DNA of 8,726 nucleotides from Oscillospiraceae bacterium (GTDB taxonomy: Bacteria > Bacillota > Clostridia > Oscillospirales > Ruminococcaceae): the NCBI GenBank assembly GCA_017848155.1, contig JAGAKC010000022.1:1-8726 (forward strand), read 5' to 3'. Under the pieces are notes generated by a model. The model did no database searches. It had not been told where the DNA came from and was given only the letters and a program-made list of their open reading frames with translations. Position numbers and translations under genes: made by a program. Positions 1-7,094 of the stretch are shown piece after piece. Within the stretch, counting starts at the first letter, position 1; each line of letters begins with the position of its first letter.

Positions 1-393
1 AATCACCGAACAGATCCACGCCGAGGTGACATAAGCGGCGGATATCGTGAACCTGCTTACGGGTGCGGTGTATATCGAGTTCAGAACGCCCTTTTTCCTG
101 TCGCTTATCATCGAGGAATACACCGCAAGCGTTACTGTTGCGGCATTTATGGAAAGAATACCGCCGCAGGTCCACAGCATAACGAAAAGCTCCGCATTCT
201 GCTTGTCTGTATCTGCGTTTCGGTTGGGAAATTCCCCGAGAAGATCGGTAAGACTGCTTATATTCATATCCCCGAGGAAGAAAAGCATAAGTCCGAGAAC
301 GATAAGCATCGACAGAAGCGAGAAGAACACCGCCCCCTTGTCACGGATATATACCCTTATATTTCTTTTCACAAGCTCTGTAAAACCAGTCAT
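1..393 (-). CDS. ABC-2 type transporter permease, N-terminal part (cut by window edge)
   Basis: Membrane subunit of an ABC exporter; the ATPase encoded just upstream would power it. The first 131 residues are present and the reading frame is still open at position 1. A short cytoplasmic start (MTGFTELVKRNIRVYIRDKG) leads into a first membrane segment at about residues 22-41. A polar loop follows, then a second hydrophobic segment at about 69-95. After that comes a cytoplasmic stretch with DRKKG (98-102) and TAPVSR (109-114), which matches the DRxxG..L...PVSR signature of DrrB-like ABC-2 permeases. The start is well supported: GGAG at 402-405 lies 8 bases upstream, and the ATG overlaps the ATPase stop as ATGA, so the two are probably translationally coupled. 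The substrate (drug, peptide or lipid) cannot be told from this part. Confidence 0.88.
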   Translation of the reverse strand, partial: MTGFTELVKRNIRVYIRDKGAVFFSLLSMLIVLGLMLFFLGDMNISSLTDLLGEFPNRNADTDKQNAELFVMLWTCGGILSINAATVTLAVYSSMISDRKKGVLNSIYTAPVSRFTISAAYVTSAWICSVI

Positions 394-1313
394 TCCGCAC
401 ACTCCTTTTCTCTACCGCAGACATTAAGGAACACATTATCCATGCTTCCCTGTATCACCTCAAAGCCGTCGATCATATCTCTTACGGAATACAGCGGCGA
501 AAGTGCGTTGCAGGTGTTCTTTACCGCAAACTGAAGTCCGTATTCCTCCTTAACAGCGGTTATGCCATGCTCCGCTAATCTTCCGCATATCTCCGCTGAG
601 GAATCGCCCGAACAGTATATCCTCACCGTATCGGACGCATATTTTTCTTTCAGCTCAAAGGGCGTGCCCTCCGCCATTATCCGTCCCTTGTCGATTATGA
701 TTATCCTGTTTGCGGCGGCCGCCTCCTCCATGTAGTGAGTGGTGAGAAAGACCGTCATTCCAGTGTTTTTTCTAAGGTCCTCCACCGCCTGCCATACATC
801 CTTTCTGGTTGCAGGGTCAAGACCTGTTGTAGGCTCGTCAAGGAACAACAGCTCGGGTGTGTGCATAAGTGCCGCAGCGATCTCGCAACGTCTTTTCTGA
901 CCGCCCGAGAGCTTCTGATAGCGCTTTTTCAGGATATCTCCGAGCGAGAGGATATCGCACAGCTCCGAAAGCCTTTTTCTAGCCTCGGCTTTGGTGGCAC
1001 CGTGTATCACACCTCGGCAGATGAGGTTTTCCTGAACGGTAAGTATGCCGTCAAGGCAGTTCTGCTGATAGACTATTCCTATTTTCCTGCGTATGCCGTT
1101 ATCGTCCTTGCCGAGCTCACAGCCGCACACCTCCGCTGTACCTCCGTCGGGGTTCAGCAGCGTTGAGAGCGTATTTATGGTGGTGGATTTTCCCGCGCCG
1201 TTCACACCGAGAAAGCCAAGAAGCTCGCCCTGCTCCGCCTTGAAAGAAATGCTGTCAACAGCAGTAAGATCGCCGTATTTTTTGGTGAGATCTTTCACAT
1301 CAAGTATCGTCAT
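390..1313 (-). CDS. ABC transporter ATP-binding protein, DrrA/CcmA-like exporter family
   Basis: ATPase of 307 residues that would drive the ABC-2 permease encoded downstream. All nucleotide-binding motifs are intact: Walker A GVNGAGKST (36-44), Q-loop VYQQ (81-84), signature LSGGQ (135-139), Walker B LLFLDE (155-160), D-loop GLD (164-166) and H-loop His193. An extra C-terminal domain of about 90 residues follows, as in DrrA-type drug-export ATPases. I chose the ATG at 1313. It has AAGGAGA 7 bases upstream, starts the family at the usual point (MTILDVKDLTKKYG), and lies just downstream of a good promoter. An in-frame ATG at 1412 would add 33 residues unlike the family and would start upstream of that promoter. 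Self-resistance, antibiotic export or lantibiotic immunity are all possible; the substrate is unknown. Confidence 0.95.
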   Translation of the reverse strand: MTILDVKDLTKKYGDLTAVDSISFKAEQGELLGFLGVNGAGKSTTINTLSTLLNPDGGTAEVCGCELGKDDNGIRRKIGIVYQQNCLDGILTVQENLICRGVIHGATKAEARKRLSELCDILSLGDILKKRYQKLSGGQKRRCEIAAALMHTPELLFLDEPTTGLDPATRKDVWQAVEDLRKNTGMTVFLTTHYMEEAAAANRIIIIDKGRIMAEGTPFELKEKYASDTVRIYCSGDSSAEICGRLAEHGITAVKEEYGLQFAVKNTCNALSPLYSVRDMIDGFEVIQGSMDNVFLNVCGREKECAE

Positions 1314-1341
1314 TTTCCTGTCTCCTTTCCTCGTTGGCTTT

Positions 1342-1370
1342 ATTTTAGCAGAAAGGAGATGGCTTAGCAA
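1342..1370 (-). promoter_or_regulatory. Sigma-A type promoter of the ABC exporter operon
   Basis: On the minus strand, TTGCTA (1365-1370) and TAAAAT (1342-1347) are separated by exactly 17 bases. Transcription would begin near 1335, giving a leader of about 22 bases before the ATG at 1313 that includes the AAGGAGA ribosome binding site. Confidence 0.65.
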
Positions 1371-1444
1371 GGAATTTTCGGTGACCTGCGTTTTTTGAGG
1401 GGTAAGTTGCATTTTGGAATGTAATCAGCGGTCTTTTCGCTTAT

Positions 1445-1527
1445 GGTAACCGAAGTAATTGGCTTAACAGAGCCGTTGGTTACCTTTTCTGACGATATCC
1501 ATATCATTCAGTTACCCGACAGTTACC
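1445..1527. repeat. Cluster of four GGTAAC/GTTACC motifs, two inverted and two direct
   Basis: GGTAACC at 1445-1451 pairs with GGTTACC at 1478-1484 as a 7-base inverted repeat. Inside it sits a second short inverted repeat, GGCT (1461-1464) with AGCC (1471-1474). Two more GTTACC copies follow at 1511-1516 and 1522-1527, one helical turn (11 bases) apart. The cluster lies between the helix-turn-helix gene's terminator and the ABC promoter, about 75-160 bases upstream of that promoter. It could be a regulator binding array or a structured RNA; I see no coding potential here. Confidence 0.45.
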
Positions 1528-1555
1528 TGAAACATGTTGAGTATTTCCACAGAAA

Positions 1556-1584
1556 TAAGGGAGCAGCTCGCAACTGCTCCCTTA
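1556..1584 (-). terminator. Hairpin terminator at the end of the helix-turn-helix gene
   Basis: A perfect 11-base stem (1556-1566 with 1574-1584) encloses a 7-base loop. On the minus strand it is followed by TTTCT. The TAA stop of the helix-turn-helix frame (1582-1584) is the first arm's start. It probably ends the helicase/Nudix/helix-turn-helix transcript. A smaller A/T-rich hairpin (TATTTC-CACA-GAAATA, 1542-1557) directly follows and partly overlaps it. Confidence 0.7.
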
Positions 1585-1904
1585 ATGTTTATGATAGATC
1601 TCTATGAGCCGCTCTACTGTTCTCCGCTTCACTCGCGTAGTCCTGCCCTGTTCGTAGTTCATCAGAGTACAGCGGTCGATTCCTGCAAGCCGAGCCGCCT
1701 CGTTTATCGTAAGCCCCGACCGCAGGCGCATGACCTTCAGCTGCTCGCCAATTGACAGTTCATCAATATCTGATGAGCAAAGCAGCGAATCACTCGGACA
1801 TTTGCAACATGGCACTTGTACTGAGCCGCAGTATAATGCGGTTTGCCGTCGATTAGTGTCACTAAATAGAGTTTCCGTAGGTGTGTTATTGATAATTCAC
1901 ACAT
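1582..1904 (-). pseudogene. Small XRE-like helix-turn-helix protein, interrupted by a 1-base frameshift
   Basis: Two overlapping frames together look like one protein. The first starts at ATG 1904 (MCELSITHLRKLYLVTLIDG) and runs to about codon 33. The second holds the clear DNA-binding part: LTINEAARLAGIDRCTLMNY followed by a basic tail (EQGRTTRVKRR) and ERLIEIY. Restoring one base near 1806-1807 joins them into 107 residues with a Cys-rich junction (CHVCKCP, then SDSLLC). The decayed copy at 5650-5905 keeps the same C-K-x-P-x-D pattern, which supports this join. Without the repair, the DNA-binding frame could start only at GTG 1815, which has no ribosome binding site. There is no promoter or terminator in the 97 bases between the Nudix gene and this one, so co-transcription is likely. 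A sequencing error in the short T or A run is an alternative to true decay. Confidence 0.7.
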
Positions 1905-2001
1905 TTTGTCGATTTTGCACGAAAGTGTGAACAAATATCGCGGTTTTTGGCGAGATGGATATGAATGTTGTTGTGGTTTTGCACAGAAGCATGAAGATTA
2001 T

Positions 2002-2391
2002 TCAACTAAAATGTTTATGCAAAAGCCCATCTACCACACGCCTGTCCGCAGGGCACCACTCATAATTTGTGAGCTCCTCAGGGACCACCCAGCATATTTC
2101 CTCATGCACCAATGGTTGAAGCTCTCCTGATACTATCTCTGCCTCGATAAAAGTGAACATTATATCCTTATCAGGATAGCTGTAAGCATACTCATCGATT
2201 ATGCGAAGTGGCTTTATTTCAAGCGATAATTCCTCTTGTATCTCGCGGACGATGCACTGAAAAGGTGTTTCGCCTGCTTCGATCTTGCCACCGGGAAATT
2301 CCCACAGATGAGCGCAGCTTCCGCCTTCGCCTCGTCTGCATATCAGTATTTTTCCATTGCTGCGGATTATTGCAGCTGTAACATGTATCAT
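2002..2391 (-). CDS. MutT-like Nudix hydrolase (nucleoside triphosphate pyrophosphohydrolase)
   Basis: A 129-residue single-domain Nudix enzyme. Such proteins cleave nucleoside triphosphates or related compounds to the monophosphate and pyrophosphate using Mg2+. The Nudix box spans residues 35-57: Gly35, Glu41, Arg49-Glu50 and Glu53-Glu54 are all present. The usual Gly near its end is Ser56 (EELSL rather than EELGL). LWEFPGGKIEAGE (29-41) and the C-terminal WCPADRRVV (112-120) resemble MutT and CTP-pyrophosphohydrolase types. The start has AGGAG at 2398-2402, 6 bases upstream of the ATG. It lies 12 bases after the helicase stop, so the two genes are one operon. By analogy it could clean oxidised or modified nucleotides, or hydrolyse a signalling nucleotide; the real substrate is not visible. 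Confidence 0.92.
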   Translation of the reverse strand: MIHVTAAIIRSNGKILICRRGEGGSCAHLWEFPGGKIEAGETPFQCIVREIQEELSLEIKPLRIIDEYAYSYPDKDIMFTFIEAEIVSGELQPLVHEEICWVVPEELTNYEWCPADRRVVDGLLHKHFS

Positions 2392-2403
2392 ATATTGCTC
2401 CTG

Positions 2404-5400
2404 TTATCCCACAATAAGCTTGTTTGTCTTTTTAAGGTACTTTGCAGGAATAGGCTTATGCAGCTTCCAGATCACATTCATCGGCTTGCTGCCTGTGCTG
2501 CTGACATAATCCGCAAGACCTAAGAATGTATAAGGCGATGCTCCCAGCTTATTCTGCTTGAATTCACGCACAAACAGCAACATTCTGTCGCCGGTTATAC
2601 GATGATTTATATAACGCTGTCCTGTGTTGCTTTCAGGCGATACCGTACTCTGGCTCTGCCAGTGGAACAGGTTTTCGTCAATAGAATAGTCCTCATACAT
2701 AGTGGTAGGCGAATACTGCTTCTCCGACTTGTTGAGTGTAACGAACAGCACATCCACCTTCTTTTCAGGGAGATATTTTACACCCTCACGAACCGTATTC
2801 GGCTTCAGGAAATCCAGTGCAGTCAGTATCTGATCTCTCGAATAAGTACAATGCACATCAAGAGGACACTCAAAGCCCAGATCAACCGGTTCATCAACGA
2901 AGTCTATCCTGTCATAGTTATAGTAAAGAATATCCAGGACCTCATTCAGCATAATGGGCGAAGCCGCAAGCATTCTGAAACCTTCAAGCATGTCTGCAAA
3001 TCCGCAGTCCTCCCAGGTCTTCTGCCATATCGTGAACTGCAGCATTGTAAGCATACGCAACTGCTTATCAGTAAAATCCGCCTCTGATAGCTCGCCTATC
3101 TTTGGTAGATAGTCAACAATAAACTCGATCCACCTGCGCGAATCTATTGCGCATATTCTGGGCAGAGCCTTTGTAACGGCATCTTCGATACTCTCATCAA
3201 ATCCAGGAATAACACCAGCTGAAGCGCACAATCTTGCGAAAGAAGTTTTGGTCGCATAGACAGCGCTGATATCAAGATGATAATAGCTCAGGAAATTATT
3301 AAGCGTAAGTTCAAGGCCAGTGTCCTCGGTAAAGGTCGCGATACGGTTAATTATTGCAGCCTTATTACCCATGGCACGCTTGATGTTATCAAGAATATAT
3401 TCCTGTGCCTGACGCTCCAGCCTGAAATAACAGCCCTTAGGAAGCGATATAAAACCGTTCTTTATCTCGCTCTGAACACTCCTTGCAGTATTGGACAGAA
3501 GTGCTGCAAATTTTTCCTCGAAATTATACTTCTTATGAGCCTGTCCGATAAAATCAAGGACAGTAAGGCACTCCTTTCCCTCAGCCAGACGCAGGCCACG
3601 GCCAAGCTGCTGCAGGAACACTGTCAAACTCTCTGTAGGTCGCAGGAAGATTATCGTATTCACCTCGGGAATATCCACACCTTCATTGAACAGATCGACC
3701 GTAAATACGAAATGTATCTCTCCACTGGCAAGGCGCTTGCTTACAGTGCGGCGCTGGTCGTCCCTGCTGTCAGAAGTAAGGTATTCAGATGCTATTCCTG
3801 CCTCATTGAACTTGCGGCTCATGTACTCTGCGTGCTCCTTTGATACGCAGAATCCCAGACCTTTTGTACTGTCGATATCAGTTACACAACGTCTGAGCTG
3901 CTTTAATATCAGCATAACTCGCATATCATTGCCTGTGTAGACCTTAGACAATGCGCTGCGCTCATATCCGCCCCTGCTCCACTTTATATCAGACAGATCA
4001 ACATCATCTGCTACGCCAAAATAGTGGAACGGACATAACAGTTTTCGGTCAATTGCTTCTGGCAGGCGTATCTCCGCAGCGATCCTGTTATCGAAATACT
4101 CAAGGACGTTCTTGCCGTCCATACGTTCAGGGGTTGCTGTTAAGCCAAGCAGTATCTTAGGCTGATAGTATTCAAGCAGTTGCTGATATGTCGGGGCTGC
4201 GGCATGGTGGAACTCGTCCACGATTATGAAATCATAGAAATCGGGAGAGGTTACATCAGTAAGCGAACGCGAGTTCAATGTCTGCACCGAAACGAACAGA
4301 TTATCAAGCGAACTCGGTGTATGATTTCCCACAAAAAGCTCACCGAAATCAGCGTTATGCAGCACTCCACGGAAGCACTTTAGGCTCTGACGGAGTATCT
4401 CCTCCCTGTGTGCGACAAAAAGCAGACGGCAAGGCTTTTCCGCATTATCTCTGCAAAATCTCTTGTAATCGAATGCGGAGATGACAGTTTTTCCTGTACC
4501 CGTTGCAGCTACAACAAGATTACGGTTCTTGCCACGTATCTCTCGCTCTGCTTTCAGACGGTCGAGTATCTCCTGCTGATAAGGATAGGGATTGATATCA
4601 AAACCGTATGTGTCGTCAGTGCTACCTGTGTACTTTTCTGCTTTCAGAGCCTGCTCCAGCTTGTGTACTTCGCCCTCTGAATATACCGTGAACTCTTTAC
4701 TGTTCCAGTAGCTTTCAAAGGTAGCAGATATCTTTGTAAGCGTTGCAGGCTGGTCATGTGCAGTTATCTTCAGATTCCACTCAAGACCGCTTGTCATAGC
4801 TGCGTTCGACATATTGGACGAACCCACATAAGCTGTCGTAAAGCCCGTATCACGGTAAAACACATACGCCTTAGCGTGTAGCCTTGTACGAGCGGTATCA
4901 TAGGATATCTTTATTTCGGTGTTTGTAAGCTTTCGGAGCTCCTCTACGGCTCTTGCATCAGTGGCTCCCATGTATGATGTAGTGATGACACGCAGCTTTC
5001 CGCCACGCTGTGTAAAATCAACAAGCTCGTTGATAATAAGGCGAAGTCCGCTCCACTTGACGAACGAAACCAGCATATCTATTCTGTCAGCAGAGCATAT
5101 CTCTTTACGCAGCTCGTCCATCATGCTAGGCTCGTGAATTGCGCCTGTAAAAAGCGAGCTTGCGGCTAGTGATGTTTCAGGACGCGGTATATCTATTTTA
5201 CCCGTAAGCGCAGACATGCTGTTCTGCTTTTGAGCAACGGCAAGGAGCTGTTCAGCACGCTGATCAACGCTCATTCCGTCAAACTCGTCATCACCTGTGG
5301 CCTCTGCAACTGCAGAAACTATCCTGTTAGCAAGGTCGATCTGCTCTGACATATCCTCGCCGCTGACTTGACGGAGACCTTTTTCAATAATCTCAGCAAT

Positions 5401-5532
5401 ATATTTTGCAAGCACCGAAGGAGCTTCCGCACCATCAATAGCCTGCTTTTCACATAACAGCTCGCTGCTGCTTGACAGTTCCTTTTCAAGTGCTTTATTA
5501 ATTACCTGTTCATACAAGCCTGGAATCAGCAT
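2404..5532 (-). CDS. PLD-nuclease / SF2 helicase fusion with DUF3427-like C-terminus
   Basis: A 1042-residue multidomain protein. Residues 1-110 are mostly helical with no motif I recognise. About 130-290 is a phospholipase D-like nuclease domain with one H-x-K motif (His219, Lys221) and GSSN (237-240); a single copy implies dimerisation to form an active site. About 313-500 is the first helicase domain: ATGTGKT (343-349), DEFH (439-442), TATP (465-468). About 540-690 is the second: DLFNEGVDIP (613-622) and QQLGRGLR (641-648). The rest, about 690-1042, resembles the DUF3427 C-terminal region (FHWQSQ at 956-961, LLFVRE at 985-990). Family knowledge suggests ATP-driven DNA or RNA remodelling coupled to cleavage. 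The ATG at 5532 has GAAAGG 9 bases upstream and follows a consensus promoter. The adjacent Nudix gene is co-transcribed. Repair or phage defence are both plausible. Confidence 0.93.
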   Translation of the reverse strand: MLIPGLYEQVINKALEKELSSSSELLCEKQAIDGAEAPSVLAKYIAEIIEKGLRQVSGEDMSEQIDLANRIVSAVAEATGDDEFDGMSVDQRAEQLLAVAQKQNSMSALTGKIDIPRPETSLAASSLFTGAIHEPSMMDELRKEICSADRIDMLVSFVKWSGLRLIINELVDFTQRGGKLRVITTSYMGATDARAVEELRKLTNTEIKISYDTARTRLHAKAYVFYRDTGFTTAYVGSSNMSNAAMTSGLEWNLKITAHDQPATLTKISATFESYWNSKEFTVYSEGEVHKLEQALKAEKYTGSTDDTYGFDINPYPYQQEILDRLKAEREIRGKNRNLVVAATGTGKTVISAFDYKRFCRDNAEKPCRLLFVAHREEILRQSLKCFRGVLHNADFGELFVGNHTPSSLDNLFVSVQTLNSRSLTDVTSPDFYDFIIVDEFHHAAAPTYQQLLEYYQPKILLGLTATPERMDGKNVLEYFDNRIAAEIRLPEAIDRKLLCPFHYFGVADDVDLSDIKWSRGGYERSALSKVYTGNDMRVMLILKQLRRCVTDIDSTKGLGFCVSKEHAEYMSRKFNEAGIASEYLTSDSRDDQRRTVSKRLASGEIHFVFTVDLFNEGVDIPEVNTIIFLRPTESLTVFLQQLGRGLRLAEGKECLTVLDFIGQAHKKYNFEEKFAALLSNTARSVQSEIKNGFISLPKGCYFRLERQAQEYILDNIKRAMGNKAAIINRIATFTEDTGLELTLNNFLSYYHLDISAVYATKTSFARLCASAGVIPGFDESIEDAVTKALPRICAIDSRRWIEFIVDYLPKIGELSEADFTDKQLRMLTMLQFTIWQKTWEDCGFADMLEGFRMLAASPIMLNEVLDILYYNYDRIDFVDEPVDLGFECPLDVHCTYSRDQILTALDFLKPNTVREGVKYLPEKKVDVLFVTLNKSEKQYSPTTMYEDYSIDENLFHWQSQSTVSPESNTGQRYINHRITGDRMLLFVREFKQNKLGASPYTFLGLADYVSSTGSKPMNVIWKLHKPIPAKYLKKTNKLIVG

Positions 5533-5571
5533 GATACACGACCTTTCGTTGTTGTTTTTATTACTGATCTA

Positions 5572-5600
5572 ATTATATGAAAATGAGCTGATATTGTCAA
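5572..5600 (-). promoter_or_regulatory. Perfect consensus sigma-A promoter of the helicase/Nudix operon
   Basis: On the minus strand, TTGACA (5595-5600) and TATAAT (5572-5577) are both exact consensus hexamers with a 17-base spacer. Transcription would start near 5565, about 33 bases before the helicase ATG. I see no clear operator palindrome over it. It lies just downstream of the decayed helix-turn-helix copy. Confidence 0.85.
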
Positions 5601-5649
5601 GCGTATTTCGACACACTTTATTCTGATATGATAGATTCCATGTCTGCTC

Positions 5650-5905
5650 CCGTTGTGCTACATAAATATCTATCAGACTATCTATTATCGACTTCCTCAT
5701 ACACCTTATTTCAGCTGATTCATAGTTCATCAGAGTCCATCGATCGCTTCCGGCTTCTTGTACAGCTTCAACAATTGTATAAACAGTACGCAAACGAAGG
5801 CACTTCAGCTGCAAGTGTATAGGGAAGTTCTTCGATTTCATCCATACTCTTCCCTTCCAGCTTCGTATCTTCAGGAAACTTACACTGTGCAAATGACTTG
5901 TTATG
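5650..5905 (-). pseudogene. Decayed second copy of the helix-turn-helix gene
   Basis: The minus-strand frame between 5817 and 5662 aligns without gaps to the helix-turn-helix core of the gene at 1582-1904. By my count 24 of 52 residues are identical, including the block DR-x-TLMNYE and the ending LI-x-IY. Upstream, at about 5905-5820, a different frame carries CKFPEDTKLEGKS and MDEIEELP, which matches CKCPSDSLLCSSDIDEL of the other copy. At least one frameshift near 5815-5825 therefore separates the two halves. No start codon with a ribosome binding site serves the joined frame. An open frame of 147 codons crosses the region (6012-5569), but its first 60 codons resemble nothing in the paralogue, so I do not call it a gene. 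The rest of the 5601-6008 gap holds the mannanase hairpin and nothing else I can name. Confidence 0.75.
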
Positions 5906-5964
5906 CGAATTTCAATTTTGTCTGTGTCGAAAACTGTCGTTCCTTTTGGTGTACTTTTGACAAA

Positions 5965-5994
5965 CTGAGCCTCTGCAATATAGCAGAGGCTGTC
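5965..5994 (-). terminator. Hairpin downstream of the mannanase gene
   Basis: AGCCTCTGC (5968-5976) and GCAGAGGCT (5983-5991) form a perfect 9-base stem with a 6-base loop. Three further pairs are possible across a 2-base bulge (CTG 5965-5967 with CAG 5994-5996). It starts 17 bases after the mannanase stop. The T-rich tail on the minus strand is weak (CAGTTTGTC), so termination may be incomplete or factor-aided. Confidence 0.55.
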
Positions 5995-6008
5995 AGAAAT
6001 ATTACCTA

Positions 6009-7085
6009 TCAAGAATAAATATCGGGAAGCTCGTCAAGAGTTATTGCCTTTTCGTCATTGTAGACATTGTTCAGCACCTTCACACTGTTGCCCGTAATGT
6101 GATCGGTATGCCATATCATGAACCATGACCACATTGCACCGTCACGCTCAAATATCGGGATGCGGGGCACCTTTCCGCACTCGTGGAAGGTCATAGGCTT
6201 GCCCGTTTCCATGGCCGAAAGCTTTTCCCAGGCCTTGACGTGTGTAGAGTTATCGTAAGTATCAGAGCCGATTATATCGCAGTATTCGTTACCGGGGTAC
6301 CATCCGTCTTTTACTTCGCCGCAGTATCCAAGTACCCATATAAGGTTGTTCAGGCCGAACTCGTTGGTGTAGCGATCGTACATCATCTGCCAGAGCTTTA
6401 CGAAGTTCTCTCCGCCGCCCTTGCCCCACCAGAACCATCCGCCGTCGAATTCATGGAATGGTCTCCACAGCACAGGCACGCCTGCGTCACGAAGCTTCTG
6501 CAGCGCAGCAGCAGCCTTGTCCCAGCTTTCTATCATCTCATTGTATTCGTCTGTGCCCTCAGTGAGCAGCTTGTCAAAATCGGGAGTATCATCCTTTGAC
6601 TCCTGATAGCCGCTGCTTACAACACCTGTATGCCAGCATATCGTTACGATGCCGCCCTTTTCATGCCATTCGATGGAACGCTGAACGACTCCGTCAAAAT
6701 CATTGTTCATGAAGTCAAGTCCACGTATAGCAGGGTACTTTCCTGTTTTCTCGAAAATATAATCCATCTCATAATCAGGTGAGCCCATCCATGTGGATTC
6801 CTGCTGACCTGTGATGATCGCAGTTCCGTATACATCGTTTATGTAATCGTACAGCTTTCGTGCGTTGACATCGGCATTCGGGTTACAAAGCTGATAGCGG
6901 CTTTCATAGACCTCGGCTTCAGGTTCAGAGGGAGCAGATCCTGTAGTAGTGGTAGCTGCTTCAGTGTCCTGGATCGCCGCCGATGTGGTGCTTTCAGATG
7001 ATGCTCCCTGTGTATTGTCGCTGCATGCTGTGACCGATGACAGCATTACAAGCAGTGCACAAATAATAGATATTGTCTTTTTCAT
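6009..7085 (-). CDS. GH26 endo-beta-1,4-mannanase, lipoprotein
   Basis: A 358-residue secreted glycoside hydrolase that would cut the backbone of mannan, glucomannan or galactomannan. Residues 1-20 are a lipoprotein signal peptide ending in VTAC, so Cys21 would carry the lipid and hold the enzyme on the outer face of the membrane. A Ser/Thr/Ala/Glu-rich linker follows (about 22-58). The GH26 barrel fills the rest. WRPFHE (207-212) supplies the likely acid/base Glu212, and TFHE (299-302) the likely nucleophile Glu302. WYPGNEYCDIIGSDTY (262-277) is a further family hallmark. There is no dockerin or carbohydrate-binding module. The start has GGAG five to six bases upstream. It lies 9 bases after the esterase stop, within whose end the ribosome binding site begins, so this is the second gene of an operon. 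Beta-1,3-xylanase activity, also found in GH26, is less likely. Confidence 0.93.
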   Translation of the reverse strand: MKKTISIICALLVMLSSVTACSDNTQGASSESTTSAAIQDTEAATTTTGSAPSEPEAEVYESRYQLCNPNADVNARKLYDYINDVYGTAIITGQQESTWMGSPDYEMDYIFEKTGKYPAIRGLDFMNNDFDGVVQRSIEWHEKGGIVTICWHTGVVSSGYQESKDDTPDFDKLLTEGTDEYNEMIESWDKAAAALQKLRDAGVPVLWRPFHEFDGGWFWWGKGGGENFVKLWQMMYDRYTNEFGLNNLIWVLGYCGEVKDGWYPGNEYCDIIGSDTYDNSTHVKAWEKLSAMETGKPMTFHECGKVPRIPIFERDGAMWSWFMIWHTDHITGNSVKVLNNVYNDEKAITLDELPDIYS

Positions 7086-7094
7086 ATTTACTCC

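Noticed and set aside
735..1398. Plus-strand open frames opposite the ABC ATPase
   Set aside because: They overlap a gene with every ABC motif intact and their translations show no recognisable family pattern.
1314..1412. N-terminal extension of the ABC ATPase starting at ATG 1412
   Set aside because: The extra 33 residues are unlike the family, contain the predicted promoter and have no ribosome binding site in front. ATG 1313 has an ideal one.
2602..5137. Plus-strand open frames opposite the helicase
   Set aside because: They are shadows of a long protein with complete helicase motifs and have no convincing ribosome binding sites or domains.
2404..5532. Assignment of the helicase to a named defence system such as Mokosh or DISARM
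   Set aside because: Mokosh uses an SF1-type RNA helicase and DISARM needs a methylase and a DUF1998 helicase. The motifs here are SF2 with a DUF3427-like end and no such partners are in the window.
5569..6012. A 147-codon open frame read as a complete gene
   Set aside because: Only its middle resembles a helix-turn-helix protein. The matching N-terminal part is in another frame and the first 60 codons are unrelated, so it is decay and not an intact gene.
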